Both the position numbers and the translations under genes were made by a program. Positions 1-13,500 of a stretch of DNA of 64,000 bases are shown in pieces. Under the pieces are notes generated by a model. The model was given only the letters and a program-made list of their open reading frames with translations. It ran no database searches and was not told the origin of the DNA. Source of the stretch: Theobroma cacao (taxonomy: Eukaryota; Streptophyta; Magnoliopsida; Malvales; Malvaceae); contig NC_030859.1 of the NCBI RefSeq assembly GCF_000208745.1, positions 17,037,116-17,101,115 of the forward strand, given 5' to 3'. Position 1 is the stretch's first letter, and each line of letters starts with the position of its first letter.

Positions 1-50
1 GAGCAGAGTTCGAATCCCCCCTTCCCTAATTACAAAAAAAAAAAAAAAAC
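1..50 (+). repeat. Possible 3' end of a tRNA-derived SINE
   Basis: The window opens with GAGCAGAGTTCGAATCCC, which resembles a tRNA T-arm, followed within 20 bases by a run of about 17 A. A tRNA-like box followed by an A-tail is the layout of a plant SINE 3' end, but the 5' part lies outside the window. It could equally be a chance match, and it is too short and lacks the folding needed to be a tRNA gene. Confidence 0.25.
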
Positions 51-1001
51 CTTAAGAGAGAGTGGAAGAGATTCAAATAAAGTGTTGAAAGGAAATTGTA
101 ATCCTAAGCTTTTTCTGATTGATTTATCGAGTTTAAATTAACGTTCTTGTTATTAGTTTAATTTCTTTTATTATTTAGTAGTTTTAATTTGTTTGTTTGA
201 ATAAGATTAAATTGTTCTAATTTTAGTAATTAGTGAAATTTTGATAGCAATTCCTTGTGGGAATGATACTTTATTTTTCATTATATTACTTGTTAATGAT
301 ACATGCACTTGTGTGATAAATTCAGCTACAATATCAAATTAAACATTTTTCTCTATTATAGGAGCTAAACGGGCCAAACGTGACATTATCCCAATTTTGA
401 TTCTTTGTTCTAATATATTGGCAATAAAAGTTAAGCAATTGTAATTTTTGCATGTATAATTTTACCAAAAAAAAGTATCTATGCATGTATGATGAGTAAT
501 ATTAGTTAATTTTTATATTAGTTATTAGCTCCTGCTAATATATAAATAACAAATATCACAGGGATTTTGCTAGTTAGTGTAAAAGATTAAGATTATTAAA
601 TGTTAGTAAATTATAGCAAGAAACCTCTTATGTTCTTGTTCAAGTGGTTTACTTGTAGGTATATATTATAGCAAGAATCCTACATATATAGATCTTCAAG
701 ACACATACTATGTGGTTTGTGCATGTACATATAGTTTATTTCAAATTATTAATTGCAAAACTCAACCAAAGGAAGTATATAAAATCTGTAGCTAATGAGG
801 AGAGGAAAAAGTGGACAAGAAAGGAAGACAATTGCTTTACCCTTCTTGACTCTAATTGATTGAGTCTAAAGTAATGATATTAAGCATTATGGTATTTTAA
901 TGCTTGGATACCAGCAATTGAAAGAATGGAGTTGGTCTCTGAACTTTACTAGACCAGTGACTTTCTATAATAGTACAGATATCAGAATGCATGCTACAAA
1001 G
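51..1001. other. Intergenic DNA with a gypsy-like fragment, 3' flank of the SAC3C-like gene
   Basis: AT-rich sequence with no supported gene. Positions about 240-345 (CCTTGTGGGAATGATACT, then ATGCACTTGTGTGATAAATTC) read like the conserved strip next to LTRs of plant Tat/Athila-type gypsy elements. A similar strip, in the opposite orientation, occurs at about 43200-43320. The stretch nearest 1001 should contain the 3' UTR of the minus-strand SAC3C-like gene. I cannot place a poly(A) site with confidence. Confidence 0.35.
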
Positions 1002-4000
1002 TTACCTCTGATATTGCTCTAATCCCAAAATGCTGCAGCTCTGAAAACTCCCCTTGGGGTTACAGAAAGTTGTTTGCTTGGTGGGTAACAACTTATTTCC
1101 ACCATCATCACTTAAAGTCTTAAGACCGCATGCATGGCAAAAGGATTCCATATCTGATTCCTATAAGAACAAACGCACGCTCAAATCAGAAAACCAGACA
1201 TCTAAAGGACTAAAACTACAATTACCTAAAAATCTCATGTATTGGAAATGATACCTTCATCATCAAAAGTTTGGACAAGTGTTCCAAAGGATATGGATGA
1301 AGCTTGTAGCAACAATTATTTATATAAGAAACAGCCAGTGCTCGAACCTGGGCGGTTTTTGAAAATGAAAAGAAAAATTGCAGAACAAATAGCAGCAAAT
1401 ACAATTAATATGTTTCTCAGCCAACAGAAGAATAATCATCACACTCTGTCAAAACATAGCTAAAAACAGGTTGTTATCTCCCAACAGTATCTAATATGTA
1501 AAGAGTTGAATACTTACAATTAAACCACATATAAATATTTAAAAGAATCATGTTAGTGTGCAAAGAAGTGCGACAATCCAGGTAACAAACAGAAAATTTA
1601 ACAGCAGTACACACTTGACTTTAAATGCTTATGCATGTGCACATGCACAAGCATATCCTAGACGAGATCAACATGAATCTACGAACTATGGAGATGCCTT
1701 ATCCCTGGCATTTGCATTGTGTTTGTGTTAGATAGGGACACAGCTCTCCAAAAAGTGGGATGCATATGTGAAACAATTAAATACCGCAAGAAAAAGCACA
1801 GAGAATTTAAAACAGAAAAAAGAAAAAAGGTAGGAAAAATGAGTAAGGCTGCCCCTGGTGAAGTGAGATTGACTGCTTGTCAAGAGAGAGATGAGAATTT
1901 CTGAGATTCAAAAGAGAATGAAGAAACAGGGAGAGCAAGGCTGGCCTAGGTGATTCTAATCTATCTAGCTGCCCACATTAGAGGAAAAGAGACAGGGGAA
2001 GATGCACATAGATCGGGGCTAGAGTTGGAACCAGGGAAGAGAAACGCAATGGGCAATGAGAAAAATATGCTTATATCAAAACTGCTTTGCATCAAGCCAC
2101 AAGCCTATGACAGATTTTTAAGCCTAATTGGCTGATTGACATTCATTCAAATTTCTTTGAAGTTAAAATTTGAATGCTATTTAGCCTTTTGGCAAATTAT
2201 TTGCAAGACAATATATAATAACTTTACCTTTTAACTAATTATATTAATACAATTCCGTAAAAAAAAATTTCTATATTGACTTAATATATTTTAGAAGACT
2301 TTTTTTTTTCAGCATTGCTTATATTTTTAGTAAAAATCAATAAAATTGCATATACATATATTAATATATAAGAATACGTACATTTTTACCTTCTGTATCC
2401 TAATTTTTTTGATAACTGTATAACTTAGTGTCCATAGAGTATTGTACTTGATACTATGGTTGAAAATCATGTCTAATAAATAAAAGAGGATGATGCCAGA
2501 ATGGAAAGGTTATAGAATAATGGATGTTTATGATTACCTCATTTACATAAGGCTCAATAATGCAGTACTGTAGATATGATGCCTCAGCCGATACAGTACA
2601 GAGAAAACTCCTATAATTTCCCATCCGATAAAATCTGTTGAAAAATAACTCAATATCTTAGTTCCCTTCCACTTTGAAATTAATTTGTGAGAAAATGTTT
2701 AATACATTGCAGCACTAGGTAAGCAAAGAGTTAAAGTGATACGCATTTATAAATCTTCAAGATTACCTTAGAACTTGTCGGGCAAAATGCATTTCTTTAG
2801 ACTTCATAACTAGAGAAGGTACACGACGAAACCAAAAAGACAGTGACTCCTCCTGCAAATCCGAAGTCCTTGTTCAGAACCAACAAGGCTGAAATTAGGG
2901 ATATAGACTCACAAAACCAATATATAAAGGTTACCCTTTGTTGGCTCTTAGAATCAAGGTGAAGAAGCACATAAAATGAACGAAACTCAGCTTCATTCTC
3001 ACTAATAGAGTTGGAGCTGTGATTTGCTTCATACAGAGTATAAAGAGACGCCAAAGTCTTCATAAGCTGCTCCATGTTGAGATATTGCAATGATGAAATA
3101 CTTGAACTGCCACAATTTTGAAGCCTGTGGTGAGATACTACATGAAATTTTACCTGAGTGATGAAATATATAAAAATTTGGTATCAGGTCAAAATTTTAC
3201 TCTTTCCATGGTAATAATAAAAAGATAACCGGTAAAACATTCTCATAAACACACACACAATATAATGCATCTATCCACTTGGGTCATTCATTCGATGTCC
3301 TCCACCTCTTCTTTATTTTCATTTTAAAGAGACGTTGCATGCAATAGCAAGACTATTCCTTAAAAACTTATTGATCAGATCAATCAAATCTTACATAAAA
3401 TTACAACTTATTTAGGTTTTTCTTTCTTTTTACTTTCCCACCTACCTTTTTCTTCATATAGAAAGATTGATTTTTTCCAATCATTTTATGAAAATATCAA
3501 CTTTCAATTCCTCAAAAAGCCATTATATTTATCATCCTAAAATATAAATATTATGTTTACTGTAATTACGCATTAAAAAAACAAATAAATCACTATTTTT
3601 GACTCGTTTTAACCCACCATTGTCCTGAAAAACAGAGATTCTTATACCCCAAGTCACTGTCCCCTTGGTACATTTATGAATTGATTTTCAGGACGTTACG
3701 ATGCACAGAACCATGCATGTAACCACATCTGCTAGCATATCTAGTTTAGATAAATTAGTAAAGTGACCATTGAGAAACCCAATCAGACACTTGGGTAAAC
3801 AACAAAGCCAACTCACAAAAGGTTCTCACAGCACCGAAATCTACATATATACTTCCTGTGCGGATTATATAGCTCTACTGCCATTGCTTTTCTTTTTCTT
3901 TTTTTTTTTAATTCTTTTTGAAACGCACGGCTATTACTAATGATGCAAGTGTAATCTTAAAAGTAACAATATCTGAATAGCCAACTCAATATCAACAAGA

Positions 4001-5322
4001 AAACTACAGGATAAATGAATTAAAATTGCCATTGAATATGATGTAGCTACACTGCCATTACAGATGATGCAAGTATAATGGTAAAAGGAAAAACCAAGCT
4101 CTGAAATGCCTAATTTACATAGCAACCAGAAAATTACAGGATAAATGAGTTAAAAGCATGGTCTGATGATAGCAACACCCTTTCAATCCGATAGCAGGTG
4201 CAATTTTTAAGGTTCATAATGTACTGCAAATGATAATAATGGCATATAATCAAAGGCAATATACATATAACGTTTGGCAAATGAATCCAATCAAGAGAAG
4301 AGTATATCAAGCAGTTCAGCTCATGATACTACAACTGAAAAGGTTTAAACAAAGGGTATATACTTCTGCCAAGAAAATTTTACCATTTTCTCATACATGC
4401 AAATTGCTCTATCATTGACAATATTCTGCATGCCAAGATCCTGCCTTATTGACCGAGTCCTATCAAAAATGAAGTCATGAACCACTTCAAAAGGATATTC
4501 ACTCCAGTCCAGTAGGTTTAGAAGGTAATTTAATGTGTCTTCCAATACTGAGAGAGGCCGCACATCTGACGCTTGGACATACTTCAGTGATATAGTTCTG
4601 CAAAACTAGCAGGAGTGAGGGTGTATTAACAACCTTTCCCATACAATACCAACTATAAAATGGGACTAAGCAATATAGTTTAGCTTCATTGTTCATCATA
4701 TCATTTTCTGCATGATTGTGAATTAACTGCAATAAAAGGGCAGCATAGCATTTTAAGGTCTGGGAATTAATTGTGATGTTCAACTCAGTTGACACTTCAG
4801 AGGCATTACCTCCCCCGGACCACCCACCCCCAACTGGTAACTCCATCTCTCCCTGTGTCTGTGTGTGTTTATGTGAGTGTATGGGTCCAATGTGGTTAAA
4901 TGGCTAACAGATATTTTGAAGGAAATTCCAAGTGCAACCCAAAAGTGATCCAGGAAAAAGAAATTGCCACTCATAACACAAGTGAGGATATCTACCAGTC
5001 AAGAAAACCTGGGAGACTAATAAGCATGTATGAGGCAAGTGTTACTCTCTTGTGCTCAAGCACAAAAAATTGGTGATGTCTAGCAAATGGGCCAAACTAA
5101 TGCTGCTTTTTTCGGCTTTTATCCATCATAGCCCATTGGATAGTTTCCAAAGAAAATTCCTCTCTTTGGTCACTAACCACATCCAATTTAAAACCCCATG
5201 GCAGCCATGAGGTACTTTTGCTAAAATGCAGTTCCTTCGATTAAAGTGTTGCAGATATCAAATTTGCTAGAAAAATTGACATACATGAAAAGATTGTCAA
5301 ATACAAAAGTCAGTTTTGCAAC

Positions 5323-5353
<31 letters not shown>

Positions 5354-6493
5354 ACAATACAGAAAGTTACAAAGCAGAGCAAGACTTGCATCCTACCACG
5401 ATGTGTTTGTGTTTTTATTGTTCAACAGTTCATAACTCACTAGACTATCCGGAGCATCGAAGGGATTTTGATTAAAAATAAGTAAAAACATTTATCCATT
5501 GAATACCACCAAAGTTTTGACATCATGGTTGATATAACCTGCTAGGGTCACATTGATAGCAAATCCATTAAAGTGAGTAAAGACATAAAGACGGATTAGC
5601 TTTAGGTAGCACTATGATTTTGTATCAAGTTTCATTATGACCAATGTATTTAACATAATAAATTCCAACCAAGCTCAAAGCAAATGCCTGAATATCTATT
5701 GTGAATTCCTCAATAAATTGTATATTAAAATTTGAAAAAATGGTTCAATCAAAGAAACAATACAAAAATCAAAATTTAAACACGTGAAAGACAGAACTTA
5801 CCTTTTTGACAGCTAAAGCTGCAGATGTTTTCCTAGGATCTCCATTTAACCTTTCAAAAATAGCTAAATCTCGAAGCCGTTCCCGCTGAGCCCTCTCCCC
5901 CTCTGTTGTCACAATGATGAAAAAGTTTACATACAACATATTTTGAGAGCTAGCATAAACTAATTGCTACTTAGTTTAATAATTTCATTTGCAAATCGCA
6001 GTTGGAAATGAAGCTTCATAGTTTACGTCATTTACTTTACTACCCATATTTCATGAAAAAACAATTATGAAAAATCTGGGAAAACCCAGAATTCAGAACA
6101 TAGAGACAAGGCTAAATTTGTTGATTTTTTGTTCTATAATAAAAAAAATTGAATTTTAAGGATGAGAAAAAAATAAATGAATAAATTACCTGGGCACATG
6201 AAAGGGCAAGTTCCAACTATAGAACCAACCTCTTCTCCTGCTTCTGTTTCTCCTTCTTGTTGATTATTCGCATTTGATACGGATTTCCACTTGGGGACAT
6301 AGCCGGGATTTCTGGTATTGTGAGGGGTAGTGCCAGTGGTAGTTGTGGACCGTGGAACAAAGTTAGAGGATCGGGTGGTTTTCGTTGGATTGGAAGAGTA
6401 TTGTTGGGACCGGAAACGTGTATGGCCGGTCGAGGAGGAGGAGGAGGAAGGATGGTTTCGCCACTGTTGACGGCGGCGGCCGCTCTCGTCCAT
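1002..6493 (-). CDS. SAC3C: SAC3/GANP-family protein, SAC3C-like (eight exons)
   Basis: The coding sequence reads 6493-6190, 5902-5802, 4605-4384, 3153-2935, 2852-2767, 2634-2538, 1347-1255 and 1160-1002. Every junction is GT-AG, the phases agree, and the total is 1281 nt or 426 residues plus TAA. After a Ser/Thr/Arg-rich N terminus (residues 1-95) comes the family signature CPFMCPEGER (about 96-105). It is followed by [39 protein letters not shown] (about 136-154) and the helical Sac3/GANP core to about residue 370. SAC3-family proteins are scaffolds of TREX-2-like complexes that couple transcription to mRNA export at the nuclear pore. The small C type carries little beyond the core and is close in size to this protein. 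The exact plant role of the C type is less clear than that of SAC3A/B. Introns 2, 3 and 6 are about 1.2 kb each. The ATG is the first in exon 1 and opens a typical low-complexity N terminus. No internal stop or frameshift is seen. Confidence 0.9.
5327..5347. repeat. (GA)n microsatellite in intron 2 of the SAC3C-like gene
   Basis: About ten AG dinucleotides in a row, followed by an imperfect purine tail. It lies inside the 4606-5801 intron, away from both splice sites. Confidence 0.9.
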
Positions 6494-7548
6494 GGCGTCT
6501 ACCGGCCGCTACCGAAGTGCGCTTTCCGAACAAGTTAGCTTTCTTTCTCCAATGTTGGGGTGGGTTAAATTCAAATGGTTTCAGATTTTTGACCTTTTTT
6601 TAGTTAGTTTTTAATTTTAGATTTTCTGTAATAAATATTATCTTTGGATTTATTACTTTTATATATTATTAATAATTTTATTTTTTATATTTATAATTTT
6701 TATAATTAAAATTTTAAGATAATCACAATAGTTTTCAAGCAAATATATATATTATTATCTTGGAAATTTTTTAAAAATTAATTTTAATTTTCAATTACAT
6801 TAAATTATTATCCTATTAAGATTGTTGTTATTATTTTATGAGTTAGAAATTATTTTAATTTTTTAAAAATAAAAAATTGGATGTAACATTGGACTGATAA
6901 CTAATTGCTCAACTTATTCAAAATAAACCAATTCAAAATTAAAAGAAATTAACAGTAATAATATATTAGATGGCAAATTTTATTTTCTTTATTTTTATAT
7001 TTTTAAAATAATCTTATTATAACAGTTAAATTATACAAATTTAATAAATAATTAGATGTAAATATTTTCTTGTTTTGTCTACTTTTTGTTTTGAAGTATT
7101 TCAAAATAGTATTCAATTTTTTATTTATAATTTTAATATATTTCATCAATTTTTAATAATTTTTTTAATTTTTGCCATTAAAAGTATAAGATATTAATAT
7201 TATTAAAAAAATAAAAGTAATACTTGATAAAATATATTAAAAATCAAAACGCTTTTTTATAGTTAAATTTAGGTATTTAGTTTGAAATAATCATTTTAAA
7301 GATTAGTATGATTTATATATAATAAATAAATAAAGGTGACTTTAAAAGTTAATTAATATTTTAAAATATTCAATTAAAAATGACTTATTTTACTCCTGCA
7401 GACTAAAACTGCATAAACATAAACGTTACCGTAGAAGTGCTCTTCGCCCCGCTTCTTTACTAGGGTTTTCCAATCTGAAGAAAGCAGAGCGAGCGTTTTT
7501 TGTTTTAAATTTTCCGTTCTTTTCTTTCTTGATTTTCTCTTCGGAAGT
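6494..7548. promoter_or_regulatory. Divergent intergenic region, putative bidirectional promoter
   Basis: This 1055-bp gap separates the start codons of the minus-strand SAC3C-like gene and the plus-strand SPT6 gene. The centre (about 6600-7380) is extremely AT-rich with no coding signal. The last 150 bases before the SPT6 start become GC-richer and contain TAGGGTTT at 7461-7468. That is a telo-box-like motif common just upstream of plant housekeeping and translation genes. No TATA box stands out at a fitting distance on either side, as is usual for broadly expressed plant genes. Transcription start sites cannot be fixed from sequence alone. Confidence 0.55.
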
Positions 7549-10500
7549 ATGGGAAAGAATGTCGTTTCTGACGAAGAAGGTGACGCTCTATTTCTTTTCT
7601 TCTTTTTTTTTTTAATTTTTTTGAGCGAAAATAAAATCCCTAACGGTGATTTTTTGGGGTTCGATTCGTGCAGATGAGTTGGAGGTCGACGAGGAGGGGG
7701 AGCCCATCGAGGGAGACAGACTCAATGACCGCGACCCCGATGACGAGGATGAAGAAGACGGTATATAGCTTCGTTTTCAAGATCCAGTTTCCTGTTTCTG
7801 AATTGGGGAACAATTTCGTAAACTTTATCTTCTCTTTTTGTTAATTTTTTTTGGAGGAATGTAATGGAAAGGAAACGAATTCTAGGGCTAAATGCCATGA
7901 CTGGTATCATTTTCTTTTATTTTTTTATTGGTTCAGGAATTCATTATAGTTTTTGGTTTCTTGGTTTGAACAGAGGAAGGGCAGGATGAGTATGAGAATG
8001 ATGGATTCATAGTTGATGATGTGGAGGATGAAGAAGTGGATGAAGATGAAGAGAGGGAAGATAGCGATGAGGAGAGGCGGAAGAAAAAGAAAAAGAGAAA
8101 GAAAAAGTTAATATTTTTCCTTCTATGATGATATGCTATTGCTGCTCTTTCTCTCCCTTTTTTTTTTTAATTTAAAGAAAACGAACTTCCTTTCATATCC
8201 TCAGCTTGGAAAGGATGTTGGTTTAGCAAATTTTTGATGATGGTTATGTCGACATTTTCAGGGAAGCTGAAGACCTTGATGAAGATGATTATGAGCTCCT
8301 CCGGGAAAATGATGTTAATGTACCAAAGGTTGTAAGCTCTGTTCCCTACCTAAAAGGAAAATGATGACTGTTCAGTTTCTTATTTTTCATTGATGTGGAG
8401 ATTTTTGTTCATTTGTAATGGGTATTAAGGGAGTATTACTGCATTGGTTCTTTTTTGAGGGGGAAAAAAAACTAAACTGAGGTATTTGATTTTTTTTTTC
8501 TTAAAGTTTAAAACCAAAACAGAAGCAAATATGCTCAAATCCAGACCAAATTGAACCAAAAGTTCATGTTTAGTTACTTGGTTTTTGTTTTTGGATTTTT
8601 GAAAGGGCCATTAATTGGCAATGATTTTATTGTGTTTACCTATTTGAATTAGGAAAACTAATGTTAAATTTTACATCATTTAAGTTCTGATTTATCATTG
8701 TTGATTTAATATTAAATATAACCATATTGAATGGTTTATTTTTGAATTGAAATTCATTAGTACAGTTAAATACCAAACTGGAGATCACAATTCGATTTGA
8801 TTTTGGTTTTTTTTTTCTTTGCACTGTCCTATTCAAAAATTATATTTAAAAATTTTTGAGGTTTCTTTTTCAAAAATTTTTTCAGGGTAGCAAGAAATTT
8901 AAGCGGTTAAAAAAGGCTCAAAGAGACTTTGATGAGGAGCGATTTGGTTCTGATGAGGAGTTTGATGGAAGCATTAAGGGTGGGGTAACTGCTGAGGAGA
9001 AGCTTAAGCGTACTTTATTTGGTGATGATGATGGTTAGTATATTGAGCATCTAGTCTAGGATCATTATTATTTTGATTCAATTTTCAATAACTGGTTGAT
9101 GCATGTAAATGGTTTAGGACAACCTCTTGAAGATATTCCTGAAGATGAAGTGCAAATTGACGAGGAAGAGGATGGAGATATGGGTGAAGAAGATGACATG
9201 GCAGACTTTATTGTAGATGAAGATGATTTAGATGAGCATGGAGCTTCTGTTAGGTATAACCTATGTAGTGCATGAATGTGCTGGCTTTTTTTTTTTATTT
9301 AATTTTATGATTCTCTTCAATTAAAATAACTTGTTATGTAGACGGAAGAAGTTGAAGAAAAATAAGTCAAGGCAGGCATCAGGAGTTACGTCATCTGCTT
9401 TACTGGAAGCTCAAGAAATATTTGGTGATGTTGACGAACTCCTTCAACTACGGAAACAGGGCTTAGATTCTAGTGAGTGGCGAGAAAGGAGACTTGAAGA
9501 CCAATTTGAACCTACTGTCCTTTCTGAAAAGTATATGACAGAAAAGGATGACCAAATTCGGATGACTGATATACCAGAAAGAATGCAGGTTTGTTCACAT
9601 GGTTCTCATAAATGTAGAATACTTTTTTATTTCCTTGAGTTCTCTCAACGTCAGTGGATATTGGCTTCACATTTCTTTTTGTAGATTTCTGAAGAAAGCA
9701 CTGGGACTCCTCCAATAGATGAAATGAGCATAATAGAAGAGAGCACCTGGATACTACACCAACTTATAATTGGTGCAGTACCTTTATTTGGTAAAGAAGG
9801 GCAGGATCTTTCTATAAACAGGGAAGACGTTATGAGATTTTTGGAGCTGACACATGTGCAGAAGTTAGATGTTAGTGCTTACTGATTTGATTTATAATTG
9901 TCTTATCTGTCGGTCTGGATTTTTTATTTTTGCCTTGGTAATCTTCCATTCTTTCTTGCTTTCAGATTCCCTTTATTGCGACGTATCGCAAGGAGCAGTG
10001 CCTAAGTCTGCTAAAGGATCCTGAGCAACATGAGGTTGATGATGTTGATCAGGATAAGTCTGAGAAAACACCTACAATAAAGTGGCACAGGGTAATTGGA
10101 CTGGTCATGGAACTATGAAATTTGTTGATTGTGTATATAATCAAGTTCAGAAGTTAGTACAATGGTTTTTTATGCAAATAACAGCTACTATGCATCTATT
10201 CAGGTACTTTGGGCAATTCAGGACCTGGACCGAAAATGGCTGCTTCTACAAAAGCGAAAGACTGGTCTTCAGTCGCACTATAGCAAGCGATTTGAAGAAG
10301 AATCTCGTCGGGTATATGATGAGACAAGACTTAACTTAAACCAACAGCTTTTTGAGTCAATTCTTAAGGCTCTTAAGGATGCAGACTCGGAAAGGGAAGT
10401 TGATGATGTTGATGCCAAGTTTAACTTGCATTTCCCACCAGGGGAGGTTGGTGTGGATGAAGGTCAATATAAGAGGCCCAAGAGGAGATCACAATATAGT

Positions 10501-13500
10501 ATTTGCAATAAGGCTGGCCTGTGGATGGTTGCGAGCAAGTTTGGATACAGTGCTGAGCAACTTGGATCACAGCTATCTCTGGAAAAGATGGTGAGTTTTC
10601 TTTGGCAGTTTCTGTTATATTGTACTGAGATCTAATGTTCTTCATTCATTTGATTGTAGAATGATGAGTTGGAAGATGCAAAGGAGACACCGGAAGAGAT
10701 GGCTTCAAACTTTACATGTGCAATGTTTGAGACTCCACAAGCTGTCCTTAAAGGAGCCAGACATATGGTATACATTGTTATTCTTATGAGCAAATACAGT
10801 GCTAGCGTTGGTCATAACATCATGTTCTACCATGTCTGTTAATTTATGGTTTTCTTTTCGTAGGCTGCGGTTGAGATAAGTTGTGAGCCATCTGTCAAGA
10901 AATGTGTCCGTGGAATTTATATGGAGAATGCTGTAGTATCAACCATTCCTACTCCTGATGGAAAAATAGCCATAGATTCTTTCCATCAGTTTGCAGGTGT
11001 GAACTGGTTGCGTGAAAAACCATTGAGCAGATTTGATGATGCACAGTGGCTCCTTATTCAGAAGGCCGAAGAGGAGAAGCTTCTTCAAGTAACTATTAAG
11101 CTGCCAGAAAAATGTCTGGATGAGTTGAACAAAGAATTTAATGTATATCTCAGTAATGGTGTTAGTAAATCTGCTCAACAGTGGAATGAGCAGAGACAGC
11201 TGATACTGAAGGATGCTCTTTTTGGTTTTCTTTTGTCATCAATGGAGAAAGAAGCAAGATCCTTGTTGACTAGTAGAGCTAAGAACTGGTTACTTTTGGA
11301 ATATGGAAAGGTTTTGTGGAATAAGGTTTCTGTGGGGCCTTATCAAAGGAAGGAAAATGATATTAATTCTGATGAGGAAGCTGCACCCCGTGTCATGGCT
11401 TGCTGTTGGGGCCCTGGGAAGCCAGCAACCACTTTTGTGATGTTAGATTCATCTGGGGAGGTGCTCGATGTGCTTTACACTGGTTCTCTTACTTTACGGT
11501 CTCAAAATGTTAATGACCAGCAACGCAAGAAAAATGACCAGCAACGTGTTTTGAAGTTCATGACTGATCACCAACCACATGTTGTTGTTCTTGGAGCTGT
11601 GAATTTGTCTTGTACCCGGTTGAAGGATGATATTTATGAGGTAAAGCTTATCATTCATGAGATGCTAGGATTTTATTTTTCTTTTTATCTGAAATGATAT
11701 ATGTCCTTTGCTTTATCTTTTAGTTTTGTTTTCTTTGTTGAAAAACAATTATTCTTTTTTTAGCACATGATCTAGTTTACTTTGTCTCAACTACTTAGTT
11801 AGCTTGCAAATATTTGCTTGAAATGCTAGTCTCATTTTATTAAAGCCTTGAGAAGGTAGATTTTTTTAATCAACTGTGTGAATTGTTGTAGAATATATGA
11901 TTACTTTTGACTAAAGATTGTTCGCATTGATCATTTCTATCACTTTCAGAGGAACTTGTTATCTTCTAAAGGTAAATCATGCTCATAATTAATAACCTTT
12001 TGAACTGTCATAGTATGCGATTCAGACCAAATATCTGCTTCAGGATTCTGTTCTGCTTGTGTTTCACATGTAGTTTATAGAATAAGTTTCAGTTGTCATC
12101 CTTTGAGAAAGACCCTGATTACTCGCTGAAAGTACTTGCCTCAATCATCTTGATTTGTTGTGATATCAAATGGAAATGTCATTGTGCGGTGGATGGTACT
12201 CAATGTTCAATAGTCTTATATAGTTGGTACTTTCATTACTTGTGGTGCTTATTAAGTTTTTTCCATTTTACCAGATCATATTTTGTTATGTCAAGTGGAA
12301 TTGTCATTGCACACTTCTAATATATTTTTAATGTTCATTATCTTTTGTTTCTTTTATAGTTGATCCTTCATTCTTTGTGTGCTTATTTAGTTTATTTCTT
12401 CTTTACCAGATCATTTTTAAGATGGTGGAGGAAAATCCTAGAGATGTTGGGCATGAGATGGATGAGCTGAGCATTGTATATGGGGATGAATCTCTCCCTC
12501 GTCTCTATGAAAATTCTAGGATTTCATCAGATCAGCTCCCTGGCCAGTCAGGTAAATACTTTTTCATATTCACAAGTTTATGTTTGCATGATGATATGCT
12601 GTCTTTTGTTAAGGTTTGTCAGGTATTCAAGTTTCCATCCATCTTTTGTCTGTTAATGAAGGTTGTTGTCATAAATGTTGTCAGGCATTGTTAAGCGGGC
12701 TGTTGCTGTTGGGCGTTATCTTCAAAATCCATTGGCAATGGTTGCAACTTTGTGTGGACCAGGGAAGGAGATATTGTCTTGGAAGCTTAGTCCTTTGGAG
12801 AACTTTCTCACAGCAGATGAGAAATATGGCATGGTTGAACAGGTTTTGGTTGATGTCACTAACCAGGTGGGCCTTGATGTTAATTTGGCTACTAGTCATG
12901 AATGGTTGTTTGCTCCTTTGCAATTCATTTCTGGTCTTGGGCCTAGAAAGGCAGCATCACTGCAGAGGTCATTGGTAAGAGTTGGAACAATTTTCACTCG
13001 GAAGGACTTTGTAACAACCCATGGACTGGGTAAAAAGGTGTTTGTCAATGCGGTAGGCTTTCTCCGAGTTCGTCGGAGTGGGCTTGCTGCTAACAGCAGC
13101 CAGTTCATTGATTTGTTGGATGACACTAGAATACATCCAGAATCTTATCTTCTTGCACAGGAGTTGGCAAAAGATGTCTATGATGAGGATTTAAAAGGTG
13201 ACAATGATGAGGAAGATGCATTGGAGATGGCGATAGAACAAGTTAGGGATCGACCGAGTTTGTTGAAAAGCCTTCGTCTTGATAAGTATCTAGAAAGCAA
13301 GGAGCGCAAAAATAAGAGGGAGACCTTTGAGGATATAAGAAGGGAATTAATTCAGGGCTTTCAGGATTGGCGTAAACAATATAAAGAACCAAGTCAAGAT
13401 GAGGAGTTCTTCATGATTTCGGGTGAAACTGAGGATACCCTGACAGAAGGCCGAATTGTGCAAGCTACGGTTCGAAGAGTGCAAGGTGGACGAGCTATCT

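Noticed and set aside
1..40. tRNA gene 3' end
   Set aside because: The T-arm-like sequence lacks a visible acceptor partner and is followed at once by an A-run. A SINE tail or chance fits better.
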